Shown: piece by piece, positions 47,636-59,426 of the stretch | Layout: each line of letters starts with the position of its first letter | How positions within the stretch are numbered: position 1 is the first letter of the stretch | From: Paguma larvata | Lineage: Eukaryota > Chordata > Mammalia > Carnivora > Viverridae | Assembly: GCA_030068075.1 (NCBI GenBank) | Contig: CM057829.1 | Location: 81,645,132-81,709,131, forward strand | Reading direction: 5' to 3' | Length of the DNA: 64,000 bases | Program-made: the position numbers and the translations under genes | Notes under the pieces: generated by a model | Seen by the model: the letters and a program-made list of their open reading frames with translations, nothing else | Told to the model about the DNA's origin: nothing | The model's database searches: none

Positions 47636-48040
47636 TCAATGTAAATTTTAATATCAGCTTGGCAACTAAACAAAGCCTGCGGAAATATCGATAAAAATTA
47701 CTTTGAATATTTTGATCAATTTTGGGAGATATATTAACAATACTCTGCTAATCCATAAATATGATATATCTTTCACTTATTTATGTTGTTTTATATTCAT
47801 CTCAGTAATATTTTATAGTTTAGAATATAGAGTCATTATACATCTTTGTTAGGTTCATTCCTAAGTATTTCCAGCTTTTATTATTGTAAATAAATTTAAA
47901 TTTTTATTTACCACTTGTTCATTACAGAAAGGCCATTAACTTTTTGTACATTAACCTTGTATACATGCAACCATGCTAAATTTATTTTTATTGGGAATTT
48001 TCTTTTTGTAGATTCCGTAGGATTTTCTACATGTACAATC

Positions 48041-48303
48041 ATGTCATTTGTTTAAAAGTTCTTATTTATTTATTATTTATTTGTTTTTTAATGTTTTTAT
48101 TTATTTTTCAGAATGAGAGAGCATGAGCAGGTAAGAGGCAGAGAGAGAGAGGGAGGTATAAGATCTAAAGTGAGCTCTGTGCTGACAGCAGAGAGCTCGA
48201 TGCGGGGCTTGAACTCACAAACTGTAAGATCATGACCTGGGCCGAAGTCGGATGCTTAACCTACTGAGCTACCCAGGCGCCCTAATTATGTCATTCATTT
48301 AAG
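48041..48303 (-). mobile_element. Felid SINE, minus strand, with 16-bp duplications, inside L1
   Basis: Insertion 48,057-48,287. Flanks ATGTCATTTGTTTAAA (48,041-48,056) and ATGTCATTCATTTAAG (48,288-48,303) agree at 13 of 16 bases. The tail is drawn out to 'tttatttattatttatttg'. The head complement ends 'ctacccaggcgccc'. Confidence 0.93.
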
Positions 48304-49073
48304 AAATATAGCATAAGTTTTGCTTTATGATCTCAAAGCTTTTTATTTCTTTTTATTACCTCATTGTACTAATTAGGTCTTCCACTACAATGTTGAATAG
48401 AATTGATAAAAGCTGACATCCATGCCTTGTTCACAATTCTAAAAGAAGAGTTTAATGGTCTACCATCAGTTATAATGTTATCTATAGGTTTATCATATAT
48501 ATCTTCTTTAGAGTAAGAAAGTTCCATTCTATTTGAAGTATTCTAGGAGTTTTTATCATAAAAGAATGTTAAATTTTGTCATTTTTCATCATCTTACATA
48601 TTTTCCTCCTTTATTTCGTTACTGTGATGGCTTATTTTGGTTTTCAAATGTTAAATCAATCTTGTATTCTGAGATGAGCCTCACTTATTATGATGTGTTA
48701 TTCTTTTTATGCCTTGCTAAAACTTTATTAAAGACTTTTCCATTCATGTTTATTAGGGATAATGAGCTATGTTATTCTGTTACAATGTTGTACCTATGTT
48801 AATCTCTTACAATGTCATTGTCAGGTTTTGGTATCAGGATTATAATGACCTCATGAAAATAGTTGAGAAGTTTACCCTCTTCCTTTACATTCTGAAAGAG
48901 GTTTTAAAGATTTGGTATATTTTCTTCTTTAAATATTTCAAATAATTTACTCCATCTGGATCTGGAGTTTTCTTCATGGGAGTACTTAGGATTACAAATT
49001 AAATATCATATTAGGTATGTGGGTATTTAGGTTTTCTATCTTATCTTGTAACAATTTTTCTAAGCTTATTTTT

Positions 49074-49306
49074 AAAGGAATTTTTCCAGGGGCATCTGGG
49101 TGGTTCAGCTGATTGGGCATCGGACTTTGGCTCAGGGCGTGATCTTGCAGTTTCTGAGTTCAAGCCCCGCATTGTGCTCTGTGCTAGTAGCCCAGTGCCT
49201 GGAGCCTGCTTCGGATTCTGTGTCTCTCTCTTTCTGCCCCTCCCATACTCGTGCTCATCTCTCTCTCAAAAATAAATAAGCAATAAAAAAAAATAAAGGA
49301 ATTTTT
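49074..49306 (+). mobile_element. Felid SINE, plus strand, with 12-bp duplications, inside L1
   Basis: Insertion 49,089-49,294 with perfect AAAGGAATTTTT at 49,074-49,085 and 49,295-49,306. Head 'ggggcatctgggtggttcagctgattgggcatc', body 'gtgctagtagcccagtgcctggagcctgc', tail 'aaaaataaataagcaataaaa'. It is the only plus-strand SINE in this minus-strand L1. Confidence 0.95.
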
Positions 49307-50340
49307 TAATTTCAAATAATTTGCCAAATTTTTTTGACACAAAGTTGCTCATAGTATCCCCTTAGTTTTTTGAAATTTTTGTAGAATATGTACTGATTTG
49401 TCCTTTTCCATTACTGATGTTGGTAGTTTGTGTCTCCTGTATTTTTTAATCTTTTTGAGATGTCTTGCTAAATGTTGATTATTTTTTTTAAATAGTTTTT
49501 GGTTCCATTCATTTTCTCTGTTACTGCTCTTTTGTATTTCTTGGATTGCCGCTCTCATATTTAGTTTTAGCTCCCATTCCTCTTTTAGTTTAGGTTCAAT
49601 TTGTTGTTATTTTTCTACCTCCTTATTGTAAAAACTTAGATAATGTATTTTAAATATTATTTTTAATGTAAGATTTTAAAACTATAGTACTCTTTACGCA
49701 TGAATTTCATTACATTCCATACATTTTGATATATCGTGCTTTTATTACCTGTCACTTTAAATCAAATTTTATTTTCCCTCTGATTTTTTCTTTGACCCAC
49801 AGATTATCTAGGATGATATTTTCTAAATTTTTGGATATCTTATTTTCTTAATTTCTAGTTTCAAATCATTAACCAGACAAAATATTCTCAACTAATTTAA
49901 ACTTATATTATGTATTGAGGCTTGTGTTATGGGCTAAACTATGTTCACATATAAGGGTATTTTCTTCCCCACAGTTGTTTTATGTAATATTTTATTAATG
50001 TAAATACGTTCAAGTAGGTTGACAAAGCTAATCAAATCTTCTATATCCTTAGAATTTTTTTTTTTTTTGGTAATTTCCTTTTTGATCTATCAACCAGTAA
50101 GAGAGTGGTATGAAAATCTCCAGCAGTGGTTATACTGAGGTCTAACATATTCTGGTCCTTATGCTTCAAAGTTCTGTTATTACGTGTGTACACATTTATA
50201 AGATTAACTTATAAATGGATTGGTTTTTCAGTCAGAACTCAGTATTTGTACTAATATGGTGAAAATCTGTGGCCAGTGAGTCTACAGAGTGATAAAGAGT
50301 GACGTATCTCTAAGTCATGTCTAATATTTACAACTTATCT

Positions 50341-51156
50341 TTGACCGAAGACATCTAGATAAAGCAGTAACCGAGGGTGAAAATCACTATTCCCAGGAAT
50401 TCTGGCAGATATATTCCCTTGTCGAAAAGACATAAAGAAAGATGAGTCACCAGGAATCTCAAGAACCAAATTATACAGTTCCTTAAGTTTCGAAACAACC
50501 ATTTGTCATTTTGGGTGTTTCTCGGCTGTCTTCCATTCTGTTGGCCTCTGCCGGATCCAAATAAAATAATCAAGGAAGTTTTGTTGTATTGGTGTCACAA
50601 GGTTTCCTTGACTTATGTCTTAGTGGCTTTGGAAGCAGCATTTCAGAGGGAAAGTCAATTTGGCAGAGCGCCTGAGTGGTAGGGCAACTGGGGGCAGCGT
50701 TCAGGAGCACCGTCAGGAGCAGCAGTGAAGCAAGGTCTCACAGAATTACGACGAGCATCCAAATCAAGTCACACAAAGTCGATATGTGTTAAAACATCAG
50801 AATAAACTGAAACAATCTGTGATGGCTATTATTTCATTTTATCTCTATTTATTTATTTGTTCACTTATTTGCTTGTTTCTTCATGTTATTATTCTCCCAC
50901 AACTTGGGAGTTTCATACTGGCCATTACTTGAATTGTCACTAATAAGAAGATGGTTATTATTTTTACTTTAGAATAAAATATTTTTTTCTTCCAAAAAAA
51001 AATGCAGCTAGTGAGCTAGATGTGTCCTTTACTTGCTAAGAGAGAAGCCTATCTATGTACGCTTACTTTATATTTTCAAGTCCATCTGGAATCAAAATGA
51101 AATGATATTTTACTTCTTGCAGTTGTGTTCAACTTATAGATACTAGAGGAACAGAT
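50341..51156. other. Intergenic sequence, nothing recognised
   Basis: 50,560-50,770 is slightly GC-richer and unique-looking. No gene or named repeat. A 72-codon minus-strand frame at 50,355-50,573 has no motif. Confidence 0.4.
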
Positions 51157-51386
51157 ATATCCATAGTCTTTTTTTTTTTTTCTTCCAGAGAGTATGTCAG
51201 CAGTGGAGAAGGAGAGAGAGAAAGAGAGAGAGACAGAGAGAGAGAGAATCTTAAGTAAGCTGCACTCCCAGTGAAGACCGTGATGCAGGACTTGATCCCA
51301 TTAGCCTGCAAGATCACCTGATCCACAATCAGAAGTCGGATGCTGAATGAACTGAACCACCCAGGCACCCTAAAATATCCATTGTC
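51157..51386 (-). mobile_element. Felid SINE, minus strand, with 12-bp duplications
   Basis: Flanks ATATCCATAGTC (51,157-51,168) and ATATCCATTGTC (51,375-51,386) differ at one base. The body is more diverged than average ('ctgcactcccagtgaagaccgtg', 'caagatcacctgatccacaatc'), and the head complement is 'actgaaccacccaggcaccc'. Confidence 0.92.
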
Positions 51387-51474
51387 CTACTGTGACCTAT
51401 TGTCTCTTTAAAAGTTTAAAGAAATTTGTAGAGAATTCTAGCAAAATTGTCATGCCAGAGTAAATCTTTTTTTT

Positions 51475-51720
51475 AAGAAAATACTTCACTCTAGGGGCAT
51501 CTGGGTGGCTCAGTCAGCTGAGCCTGACTTCAGCTCAGGTCATGATCTCAAGGTTTACGAGTTCAAGCCCCACATTGGGTTCTGTGCTGACAGTCTGCTT
51601 CGGAGTCTGTGTATCCCTCCTTCCCCTCACTCTCTGTCTCTCTCTCTCTCTCTCTGTCTCTCTCTCAAAAATAAACATTAAACAAATTAAAAAAAAAAGA
51701 AAAGAAAATACTTCACTCTA
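51475..51720 (+). mobile_element. Felid SINE, plus strand, with perfect 19-bp duplications
   Basis: Insertion 51,494-51,701. AAGAAAATACTTCACTCTA is repeated exactly at 51,475-51,493 and 51,702-51,720, the longest perfect target duplication in the window. Head 'ggggcatctgggtggctcagtcagctgagc', with a short deletion in the central 'cagctcagagcctggag' part and a long (CT)n. Probably one of the younger insertions here. Confidence 0.96.
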
Positions 51721-53559
51721 TTGCTTGCAAGACAATGCCTTTTTTCAGAGGTGTATTTTTCCAAGTGTAGGTAAAGTTACTATTTTCAGAATAGACCAGT
51801 ACGTAAATTCGTGAATCCATGTCTTTTCAATAGCTTCCTACAATAAACACGGTGTTTCTGTACCTGTCCAAATCTCTTGTTTCTTCCATGAAGCCAACTG
51901 TGTTCTAAAGAGTGTTTATAAATCTATATTTAGGGATCAGACCAAGTATAAGAAAAAAAACCATTATTTTAAAACATTTTTATGATTAAATGATCACATA
52001 TTTGTTTCTGTAAGAATGGGTATCTCTTAACCAAATATCTAAACGTCTCTGCAATAAAATACAAACCCTAAATATAGATTTCTCACAAATATGAATTTAT
52101 TTTGCTTTTACCATTTGTTGCATGTATAAAAATATCTATTTTACTAAGAAGAAATATTATGAGAAATTAGATTTAAGTTTAATTTTACAATTGAGCTCAC
52201 TTTATTCAAGTTAATTACTTATTTTGTTTGCTTCAGGATATTATAGACAACTCAAGATGATAGCTCTTGACTATATTAGTAATACCCACTCAATATCAGC
52301 ACCTGTGAAGAAGGTAGTTTCAGAAGAGTTTATAAAGTCCTTCCTTTTTAAGAACTGTTAATTTGTATTTTTGAATATTCTTTTTAGGATTGCTAATTGC
52401 CAGGATGTTTGAAAGACATCGCTACCTGTTTTAGAGGCAACTTAAAAATCAGCATTATTTCCTTAGGGAGTTATTAGTTTTTGAAATATTAATTATTGGT
52501 GATCACTGTATTTCTAAATGTTATAGGATGCCTAGAGGAGACACAATCTCTGTTTTCACCAGAAATATTTCAAAGAAGTTAAATGATAAAACACAATGCA
52601 TAGATTTAAAAATTTTTGCAAGTACTTAGGTGGTTCTTTAATATGGTTCATTATTTTGAGGTTATGGTAAGTTGAGTATATAATGAATTAAATATAAATA
52701 AGTAAAAACAGTGACATACTTTTACAAAATACAATTAACGGCCTTACATTTTAAAGAACTATGTTTTTTTTCCACTGTGCTAATAGTACCTCTTCTATTA
52801 TTTCCCAACAATTCCTTTCCAGTCGAGTTTTCTTTTGGATAAGACAAGTTCAAATTTATAATGCAGGTAGGATTCTTGGTCACCCCCCATTCCTTCTGGT
52901 GATTTGGTTCAATCTCAAGGGCCAGTTATAAATTTTACCTTTACGTGATATATTCCTTAAGTTCCCTGGCTCTTAAAAACCTCTATTTTTTTCTAGATGT
53001 TACAGTATTAACAATTAAATATCTCCCTTTAGCATAAACTGTATGCCATTCATTGTTAGGTGAAAAAATGTAATACTTTATAACTCAATTCACACTCTCC
53101 TTGAAGACAAATATCCCCATCAGAGATTTTGGCAGTCTCTACATTTCCCAGTACAATGTTGCAACACCCCTAGTTTGACGAGCAGCAGCATTACTGTTAT
53201 GATAACTTAGGCAATATTTTCAATATCAGCAGTTGCAAGTATTACTCATTATAAAAGTGAGGATGTGTACCCTTATGACTTCTGGATTCTGAAAAAGTAG
53301 AGAATAAATCTTATCCCTCTTTTAAATAGCAAGCTTTCAAATCTATAAAAAATAGCTATGGAGTCACTTCTAGGCTATTGTCTAAGAAATACATCTTTGT
53401 CTCTTTAGATTCTCTCTCCTGATTGTTAGACCAGCATCCTACTCCAGATATATTTTGCTTTTTTCAATTCTCTTATCAGATATGTCTGGGAGGATTGAAC
53501 ATATATTCTAAATGTGGTTGTCAAGAACTGTGAAGGGTGAGGTTTCATCCTCATTACAA
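51721..53559. other. AT-rich intergenic sequence, nothing recognised
   Basis: No named repeat or gene. Open frames are below 60 codons for most of the stretch. Confidence 0.5.
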
Positions 53560-54080
53560 ACTAATAAGTTAGCCTGCCATAGTTTCATGGAAACTGACAG
53601 ATGACATGAGATCCCTACATCAGAGACAATGGAGTTTATTACTCACTGCATAGCAGACACAATGAACTTTATGTTTTCATCAACCCACCTTGCTCTCAAA
53701 GTGAAACGAGGTTGACAGAGAGCAACAAAGGTGGATGCCAAGCAAGCAGTGGGTTTTTGTAGATCTGAGGATCACCAAACTTAGTAAGGCCCAATCTTTA
53801 TACTGAGGTGCTTGCAACATTACTTGGTGGGAGATGTTATTCTTGTTATGCTGAACAGAGAAGACACCTGCTCTGTGCTCCAGAGAAAAACACTGCTTCT
53901 ATCTAACAAGGTTTTGCAAACTATGTTTGCTGTTTTCTATGCAAACATCCTTGAAAAGATAGTCCGGAACAAAAGCTGTTAGTTATTCTGTTATCAAGAC
54001 ATGTAGACATGTGTATTGTCTTTCAACAGTGGCCTCATTAATTTAGAGCATAAGGAAATCACGGATATCTCCTAAAATAC
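53560..54080 (-). repeat. Possible LTR, family unassigned, minus strand
   Basis: On the minus strand there is a pyrimidine/purine-mixed upstream part, 'agtataaagattgggcc' as a possible TATA region (about 53,790-53,807) and 'gtaataaactccattgtctctg' (53,625-53,646) with an AATAAA signal about 165 bases later, an arrangement like an LTR promoter and polyadenylation site. No second copy is present in the window to confirm it. Confidence 0.3.
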
Positions 54081-54558
54081 AAATTAAGTTGATGGTAATT
54101 CACAAACAAAAGATATGCTCCCACATATTTGTACAACATGGTAAACAAATCTGCTTCTTTGTTAAGACCCTCTGCTCTTCCATACACAGGGCAATGTTAC
54201 TGTACACAAATACAACAGTATTTTTACTAAGCTTTGGTGGCCAAAGCAGAAATTCAATAGTGAATATATATAGAGAGCCAATAGGATGATTTCCTTTCAG
54301 ATCATGTAATCGTACAGCCATGTGAACAGACTTAAGTTTTCCAAGAATTCTTTTCTTAGCTAGAGTAGCGGTGGAGAGCAATTGTATTCCAGCATATATC
54401 AAATCAGTTAAGAGATCACCAAAAATCTAATTAACCCCATAGCAAGAACTAAAATGGTGTGTGCTATCTGACTAGGAAGACTCCATGACACTATAGTAGG
54501 ACATTTGATTCATTATGTGAGAAGAATTTTATTTTTCAAAATTTTTACAATGATTGTA

Positions 54559-54591
<33 letters not shown>

Positions 54592-54609
54592 AATGGTGAT
54601 GATGATGGT
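54559..54609. repeat. (GAT)n trinucleotide microsatellite
   Basis: About 11 perfect GAT units, then 'aatggtgatgatgatgg'. The minus strand encodes a Ser run in a short frame, an artefact of the repeat. Confidence 0.95.
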
Positions 54610-57230
54610 TTTGCATTATCGTGACACCTTGAGAACGCTGGCAGGACCAAGAATATTTTAAGACTTAATAACAATGAATTATATGTATAATCGTTTTCCA
54701 TTTAAGCTCTTAAATCAACACAAAGGTTAATAGAAGTCTTGCAGAATGGAAAACACGTACCTCTAGGGTGTTAAACCGCCTGTTCAAAAACAGGGCTATT
54801 TCTAGTTTGGGATACTTAAGGCAATGTGTTAAGACTCAAAAACTTTCACAATATGCTTAGAACTTGATTGCTTTGTCAAATGTCTCCAATCTTGTGAAAA
54901 TATTCCCTGATATTTAATTAACTGAAACCTTCTTCTCTTCAGATGTAACCTCAATTGTAATTAGAAATGCATGTGTCAACATTTCTAATTAGTGGTGGTA
55001 ATTAATATTTATTGAGGGTGCACAGGGCAGGTGGTGATGTTTTAGACCCTTGAGTAGCATGAGCAGAATTTCAGAGAAAAAATATTATGGCTGTGTATAC
55101 ATGGCAAAGTACACTCACGGGGTTTGGAAATGAAAGGATGTGAAGTCAATTTAGTGATTGTCATGTCACTTCAATATGTCATAATTGACAATAGAGAAGC
55201 AGGCCAGGATAAAAATGATCTAAGCTGCCTAATTTCTGCTCTCCCCCCACCTCAAATCTGTACTTCACTTCACAGTTTGATTATCTAAGACTGGAACTAA
55301 TTAAGATTTATAACAAACTCATTGAGGCGGCTGTTTGGAAAGGAAAATTATAATTTTCGAAAAGCAACAAATACAAAAATATTATTTGCTTAAAAAATCC
55401 ACAGTAACTATGGAAATAGAAAATGCAGAATTTGGCAAGCTAAAATGGCAAAGTATAGGTTCAATATGGTATTTTTATACTGAATTTTAACTTTCTATGA
55501 TCATTACCTGATATTTCACCCTGGAATGTTTATGACATGACGTACTTTGAGGTTTCTTGCATGAAGAAGTTCTCTGATGTTGCACAGTTTTATTAAAAAC
55601 TTGAATGGAAACCAGAACCAATAACATGATTAATATAAACCATAGAATTGATATTCAAAACAAAATGAGATTAATATATAGCACTAAATCCAACAGATGG
55701 AATGAGGTACAATGCTGTATTGAAATCCAAAGATCAAAATACAGTGCTGTACATCAAAACGAGTTTAATTATTTAAGTATATATTTTGAAAGCTTAGTAC
55801 AAAAAGTATAAGAAAACTGTTTTATATAATTTATAGACACAAAGAATAGAAATATAAAGGGTAATCTTTAAATGGCACCAAAATCGTAAAACTAAGAAAA
55901 AAATGACAATCTTGACCATCTTAGCACAAAAAGATATGCAAAGCATATGGAAGACCATGGGTTACCCTTGGTCAATACAAAATGCTACTGTTTATTTAAA
56001 AAATAATAACACCGAAATAGGAAAAAAAGTGAACGAAAGTCACTTACACGTAATTCAAAAATGAGAAAGACAAATGGACAATAAGCATGCAAAAATGCAC
56101 GTCAGTCATATAAAATCGAAGAAATACAGAATCCAAATTAAAATAATGAGCTTCTAACCTATTTAGATTAGTGAAGGTTACAATGTTTGAAATACTGTTC
56201 TTGGGTGTCCAAAATCTGACGTGCTTCTATGTTGTTGTTGGGAGCATGAAAATTGGCCCCGTCTTTCTGGATGGATATTGACTCTATGTATCAATTTCAC
56301 CTCTATGGATTTGTCTGAGGAGATAATGAGCTAAAGATGAATCAACAAAGACTGTAATAGTCAGTGTGTTTAGCAGCAAAAAACTAAAAACCGTCAAAAT
56401 GTTGGTTGATAGCAAATTTAATAATTGTAAAGTGAAGTGTCCATTCGCTGAATAATATGCAACCATATGAGATGTTGAGAAAACAAGCATGGATATGAAG
56501 ATGACATCAAACCTATATTGTTGAAAAAGCAGGCTACGGAAGAATATGATCTAAGCAGTGTTTTTTGAAGTGTGTTAATGGAATATCAGTTCCACAAAAA
56601 GAGCTACGTGATCTGTATAGTCAAATTATTTGAGAAATGATGCATATTTTATTCATTTTTATTTGAGATTTTGAAGGCACATGAGTGTATTGTATGTAGG
56701 TTCTGAAAAATCTGTCGGCAAAATAACTTTGTTTAGTCCAAATTACTTGCTAAATTATTTGATTTTTTTTGCATAATTCCTTGGACCATCTCCAGGCTAA
56801 TACTGTGTTTCATTTTGGAAACGTTGCTGTGCGCGCATAAGAATAAAAATTTGCCAAGAAAGATACTGAACTAACAAGGGCCATTGTGGAGAATGGGAGA
56901 TTTAGAGATTTTAATATTTTATGTTATACTTTTTGCACATTATATCGTACCTGATTATTTTTAACTTGAGTAGTCGGAAAAATAAAAGTTTTATGGAAAA
57001 TGAGATAGAAAAAGCAAGCACAGGAGCAGACTTCTAGTTTAAATAACACCCATAACACAGCCTTTTAGACTTCTCACCTAAATAGCTAATAGATTTTTGA
57101 AAAAAATTACCAATTTACAGAACAGGTGAAATTCTACCTTACATACAAATTATAAACAGAACCTTTGGGGAATTCACCTTAACTATGGCGTCAGTGGTCC
57201 TGAATTGAAAAAAATGTATCTTTCATTTTC
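54610..57230. other. AT-rich intergenic sequence, nothing recognised
   Basis: No SINE or L1 recognised over 2.6 kb. Frames are short and random-looking. A possible small MIR-like piece ('aattaatatttattgagggtgcacagggcaggtg') is near 54,999-55,032, too short to assert. Confidence 0.45.
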
Positions 57231-57247
57231 TAAAATGTCAGTTTTCA

Positions 57248-57442
57248 GGGGCACCTGCGTGGCTTAGTCGGTTAAGCATCTGACTTCGGTTCAGGTCATG
57301 ATCTCATGATCTCATGATCTCAGGCTCTGGAGCCTGCTTCAGATTCTGTGTCTCTCTTTCCCTCTCTCTGCCCCTCCCCCCCACTCACGCTCTGTCTCTC
57401 TGTCTCCTTCAAAAATGAGTGAACACTTAAAAAATTAAAATA
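57248..57442 (+). mobile_element. Felid SINE, plus strand, with internal rearrangement
   Basis: Head 'ggggcacctgcgtggcttagtcggttaagcatctgac' is typical. After 'caggtcatgatctcatgatctcatgatctca' (a 10-base unit present three times), the segment that should carry 'ggttcgtgagttcaagcccc' and 'gctctgtgctgacagctcag' is missing, and the sequence resumes at 'ggctctggagcctgc'. TGTCAGTTT near 57,236-57,244 and 57,446-57,454 is a likely target duplication. Confidence 0.93.
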
Positions 57443-57454
57443 AAGTGTCAGTTT

Positions 57455-58288
57455 CCAAAAATGTGTACATTTTGTTTCTTTCCCCTCACACACTTTCTTT
57501 CCATCAGTCCTAGCATCAATAGCAGACCAAACTCTGCCATGTTCCATAGCCTGCTTTCTGAGCAGCCCATCTTAAACTGCACCCATCTCCCATGTTTTAA
57601 CATTCCATCTGGGCATTGCAAATTCCTGGAAACAAAGGTGGGCAATGAATTTCTCCTCTGGTGCTTGCATCTTGTCTCTTAAGATGTTGTTTCTACAAGT
57701 AAAACGTGGAGATTCAAAGGGAGACCAGGACATTGTGTAAATTTAAGATGATCGTGAGTGCCATGAGTCCAGGGAATCCAAGAACCAGATAGTAGGGACC
57801 GTTGACCAGCTCTGTTTTGTAGAGTCACAAAAGAAACTGGAAACTGAGCTGACTGCTATAGAAATCTACCATGACTCATTTCTCCCACTGCATGTAACCT
57901 ATAAAGAAAGATACTGAATAAGATAAAAAACTAGCCATGCCCTTTTAATTAACCCACATGGGGCCCATGCATGGGAAAACAAACACTGCATCCTTGAATA
58001 GGGAAAAAAAAAAGAATTTTATCCTTATATTCTCCTATTTACTCTTTAGGATGGAGTAGGAACTGGATGAAAATTTGACAAATATTTGGTGTCATGAGGT
58101 AAAGAAAGTCAACCATAATGAGGGCACAAGGATGTGGTAAACATGTCAAAATGTCCATCCCAACTACAGGAAGATCAATTAAAATGGATGAAAATGAAGC
58201 TGGTGTAAGACGATGGAGAATGTCCAGGAAGTTGAAATTGTAAGAATCGGGGACAATTCTGGATGTGTGGTAAAGGGTACACCGAATT
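57455..58288. other. Intergenic sequence, nothing recognised
   Basis: Moderate composition with frames of 65-87 codons on both strands and no motifs. Confidence 0.4.
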
Positions 58289-58385
58289 CTGCATAAATTC
58301 ATTCATTAAACATATATATCCTGACTCTAATACATGCAGGGCCCTGTTCAGTGCTGAGGACACTAGGGTCAACAAGATGAAATCT
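58289..58385 (+). mobile_element. L2-like 3' end fragment
   Basis: 'attcattcattaaacatatatatcctgactctaatacatgcagggccctgttcagtgctgaggacactagggtcaacaagatgaaat' follows the common L2 ending ('cattca.caaatatttattgagcacctactatgtgccaggcactg..ctaggcgctggggata'). Confidence 0.6.
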
Positions 58386-58906
58386 GTCTAAATCTATGAT
58401 ATTGAGAATATGGAGATATTCTAAAATGAAGATGAAAATCACAGAGGTGAAAGCTCAAAGTTATCTATATATATGTGTGTGTGTATAGATACCTATATAC
58501 ACATATATCCAGAATATATCAAGTTTGCACCTCTTATCACTATGTTTCATAAAGTCTAACCAATGCAATAAAATATAGAATAGAAATAAGAGGCATAACA
58601 ATTGAAAGGAATTTATGAAATAGTATTGTTTATAAATACATAAAGTATTTAGGAAAAGGTGAATCAACTGAAAACAAAAATTAATAGGGACACTGATAGA
58701 ATGGCTAGTTAAAAAATATACACTATCTTGGTTATCTTACAAACCAGCAATAATTTGTAATAATTTTGTTTGGATATAAAGGCTATGTTCACAATAATAC
58801 CAATACTTATTATAATTTAAGTCCTTTGATTTATTAATATTTATCAATAATTTCAACCAGTAGTTAAATGTTTGAATTACTTAATGCACAAGAAACATTG
58901 GTGAAC
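58386..58906. other. AT-rich intergenic sequence, nothing recognised
   Basis: Contains a short TG/TA stretch at 58,463-58,485. No gene or named repeat. Confidence 0.45.
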
Positions 58907-59229
58907 CACAAATTCCATTTTTTAAATGTTTCTTTATTTTGGGGGCACCTGGGTAACTCAGTCAGTTAATTGCCTGACTCCTGCTCAAGTCGTGACTTTG
59001 TAGTCCGTGAGTTCAAGTCCTGCTTTGGACTCTGTACTGACAGCTCAGAGCCTGGAGCCTGCTTCAGAGTCTGTGTCTCCCTCTCTCTCTTCCCCTCCCC
59101 TGCTTGCACCTTGTCTCTCTCTCTCTCAAAAATAAATAAACATTAAAAACATTTTAAAAATTAAGAAAAACGTTTATTTTTGAGAGAGTGTGTGTGTGTG
59201 TGTGTGTGCACAGTGGGGGTAGTGGCGGG

Positions 59230-59261
<32 letters not shown>

Positions 59262-59426
59262 CAGAGGATCCCAAGCAGGCTCTGTGCTAACAGTAGATGA
59301 ACCTGAGGTAGGGCTAGAACTCACTGAGGTAGGGCTCGAAATATGAGATCAGGACCTGAGCTGAAATCAAGAGCTGGATGCTCAACTGACTAAGCCAGCC
59401 AGGTGCTCTCACAAATACCTATTTTT
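58907..59426 (-). mobile_element. Felid SINE, minus strand, split by another SINE
   Basis: The outer target duplication is CACAAATTCCATTTTTT (from 58,907) and CACAAATACCTATTTTT (59,410-59,426). The minus-strand SINE begins with its T-rich tail at about 58,922-58,940, is interrupted by a plus-strand SINE, and resumes at about 59,170 ('gtttatttttgagagag') with an internal (GT)n and (GA)n, a partly duplicated 'actcactgaggtagggct' segment, and the head complement ending at 59,409. Confidence 0.9.
58941..59160 (+). mobile_element. Felid SINE, plus strand, nested in a minus-strand SINE tail
   Basis: Complete from 'gggggcacctgggtaactcag' to 'aaaaataaataaacattaaaaacatttt'. It sits within the T-rich tail of the outer SINE. 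Flanking 'aaatgtttctttatttt' and 'aaaacgtttattttt' are probably the imperfect target duplications. Confidence 0.93.

Larger units (their letters stand above)
47250..50340 (-). mobile_element. Second old L1 ORF2, minus strand, broken by three SINEs
   Basis: On the plus strand the complement of ORF2 can be followed in order: 'gttaggttcattcctaagtattt' (47,851), 'gtacattaaccttgtatac', 'taggattttctacatgtacaatcatgtca', 'acaatgttgaatagaattgataaaagctgaca' (48,390), 'ggagtttttatcataaaagaatgttaaattttgtca', 'gtcaggttttggtatcaggattat', then the endonuclease side near 50,100 ('agagagtggtatgaaaatctcc'). All frames are disrupted. Confidence 0.85.

Noticed and set aside
59183..59260. Short regular repeats that might suggest an array with spacers
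   Set aside because: They are (GT)n and (GA)n stretches inside a SINE, with no repeat-spacer pattern. The window is nuclear mammalian DNA, so a CRISPR array is not expected.
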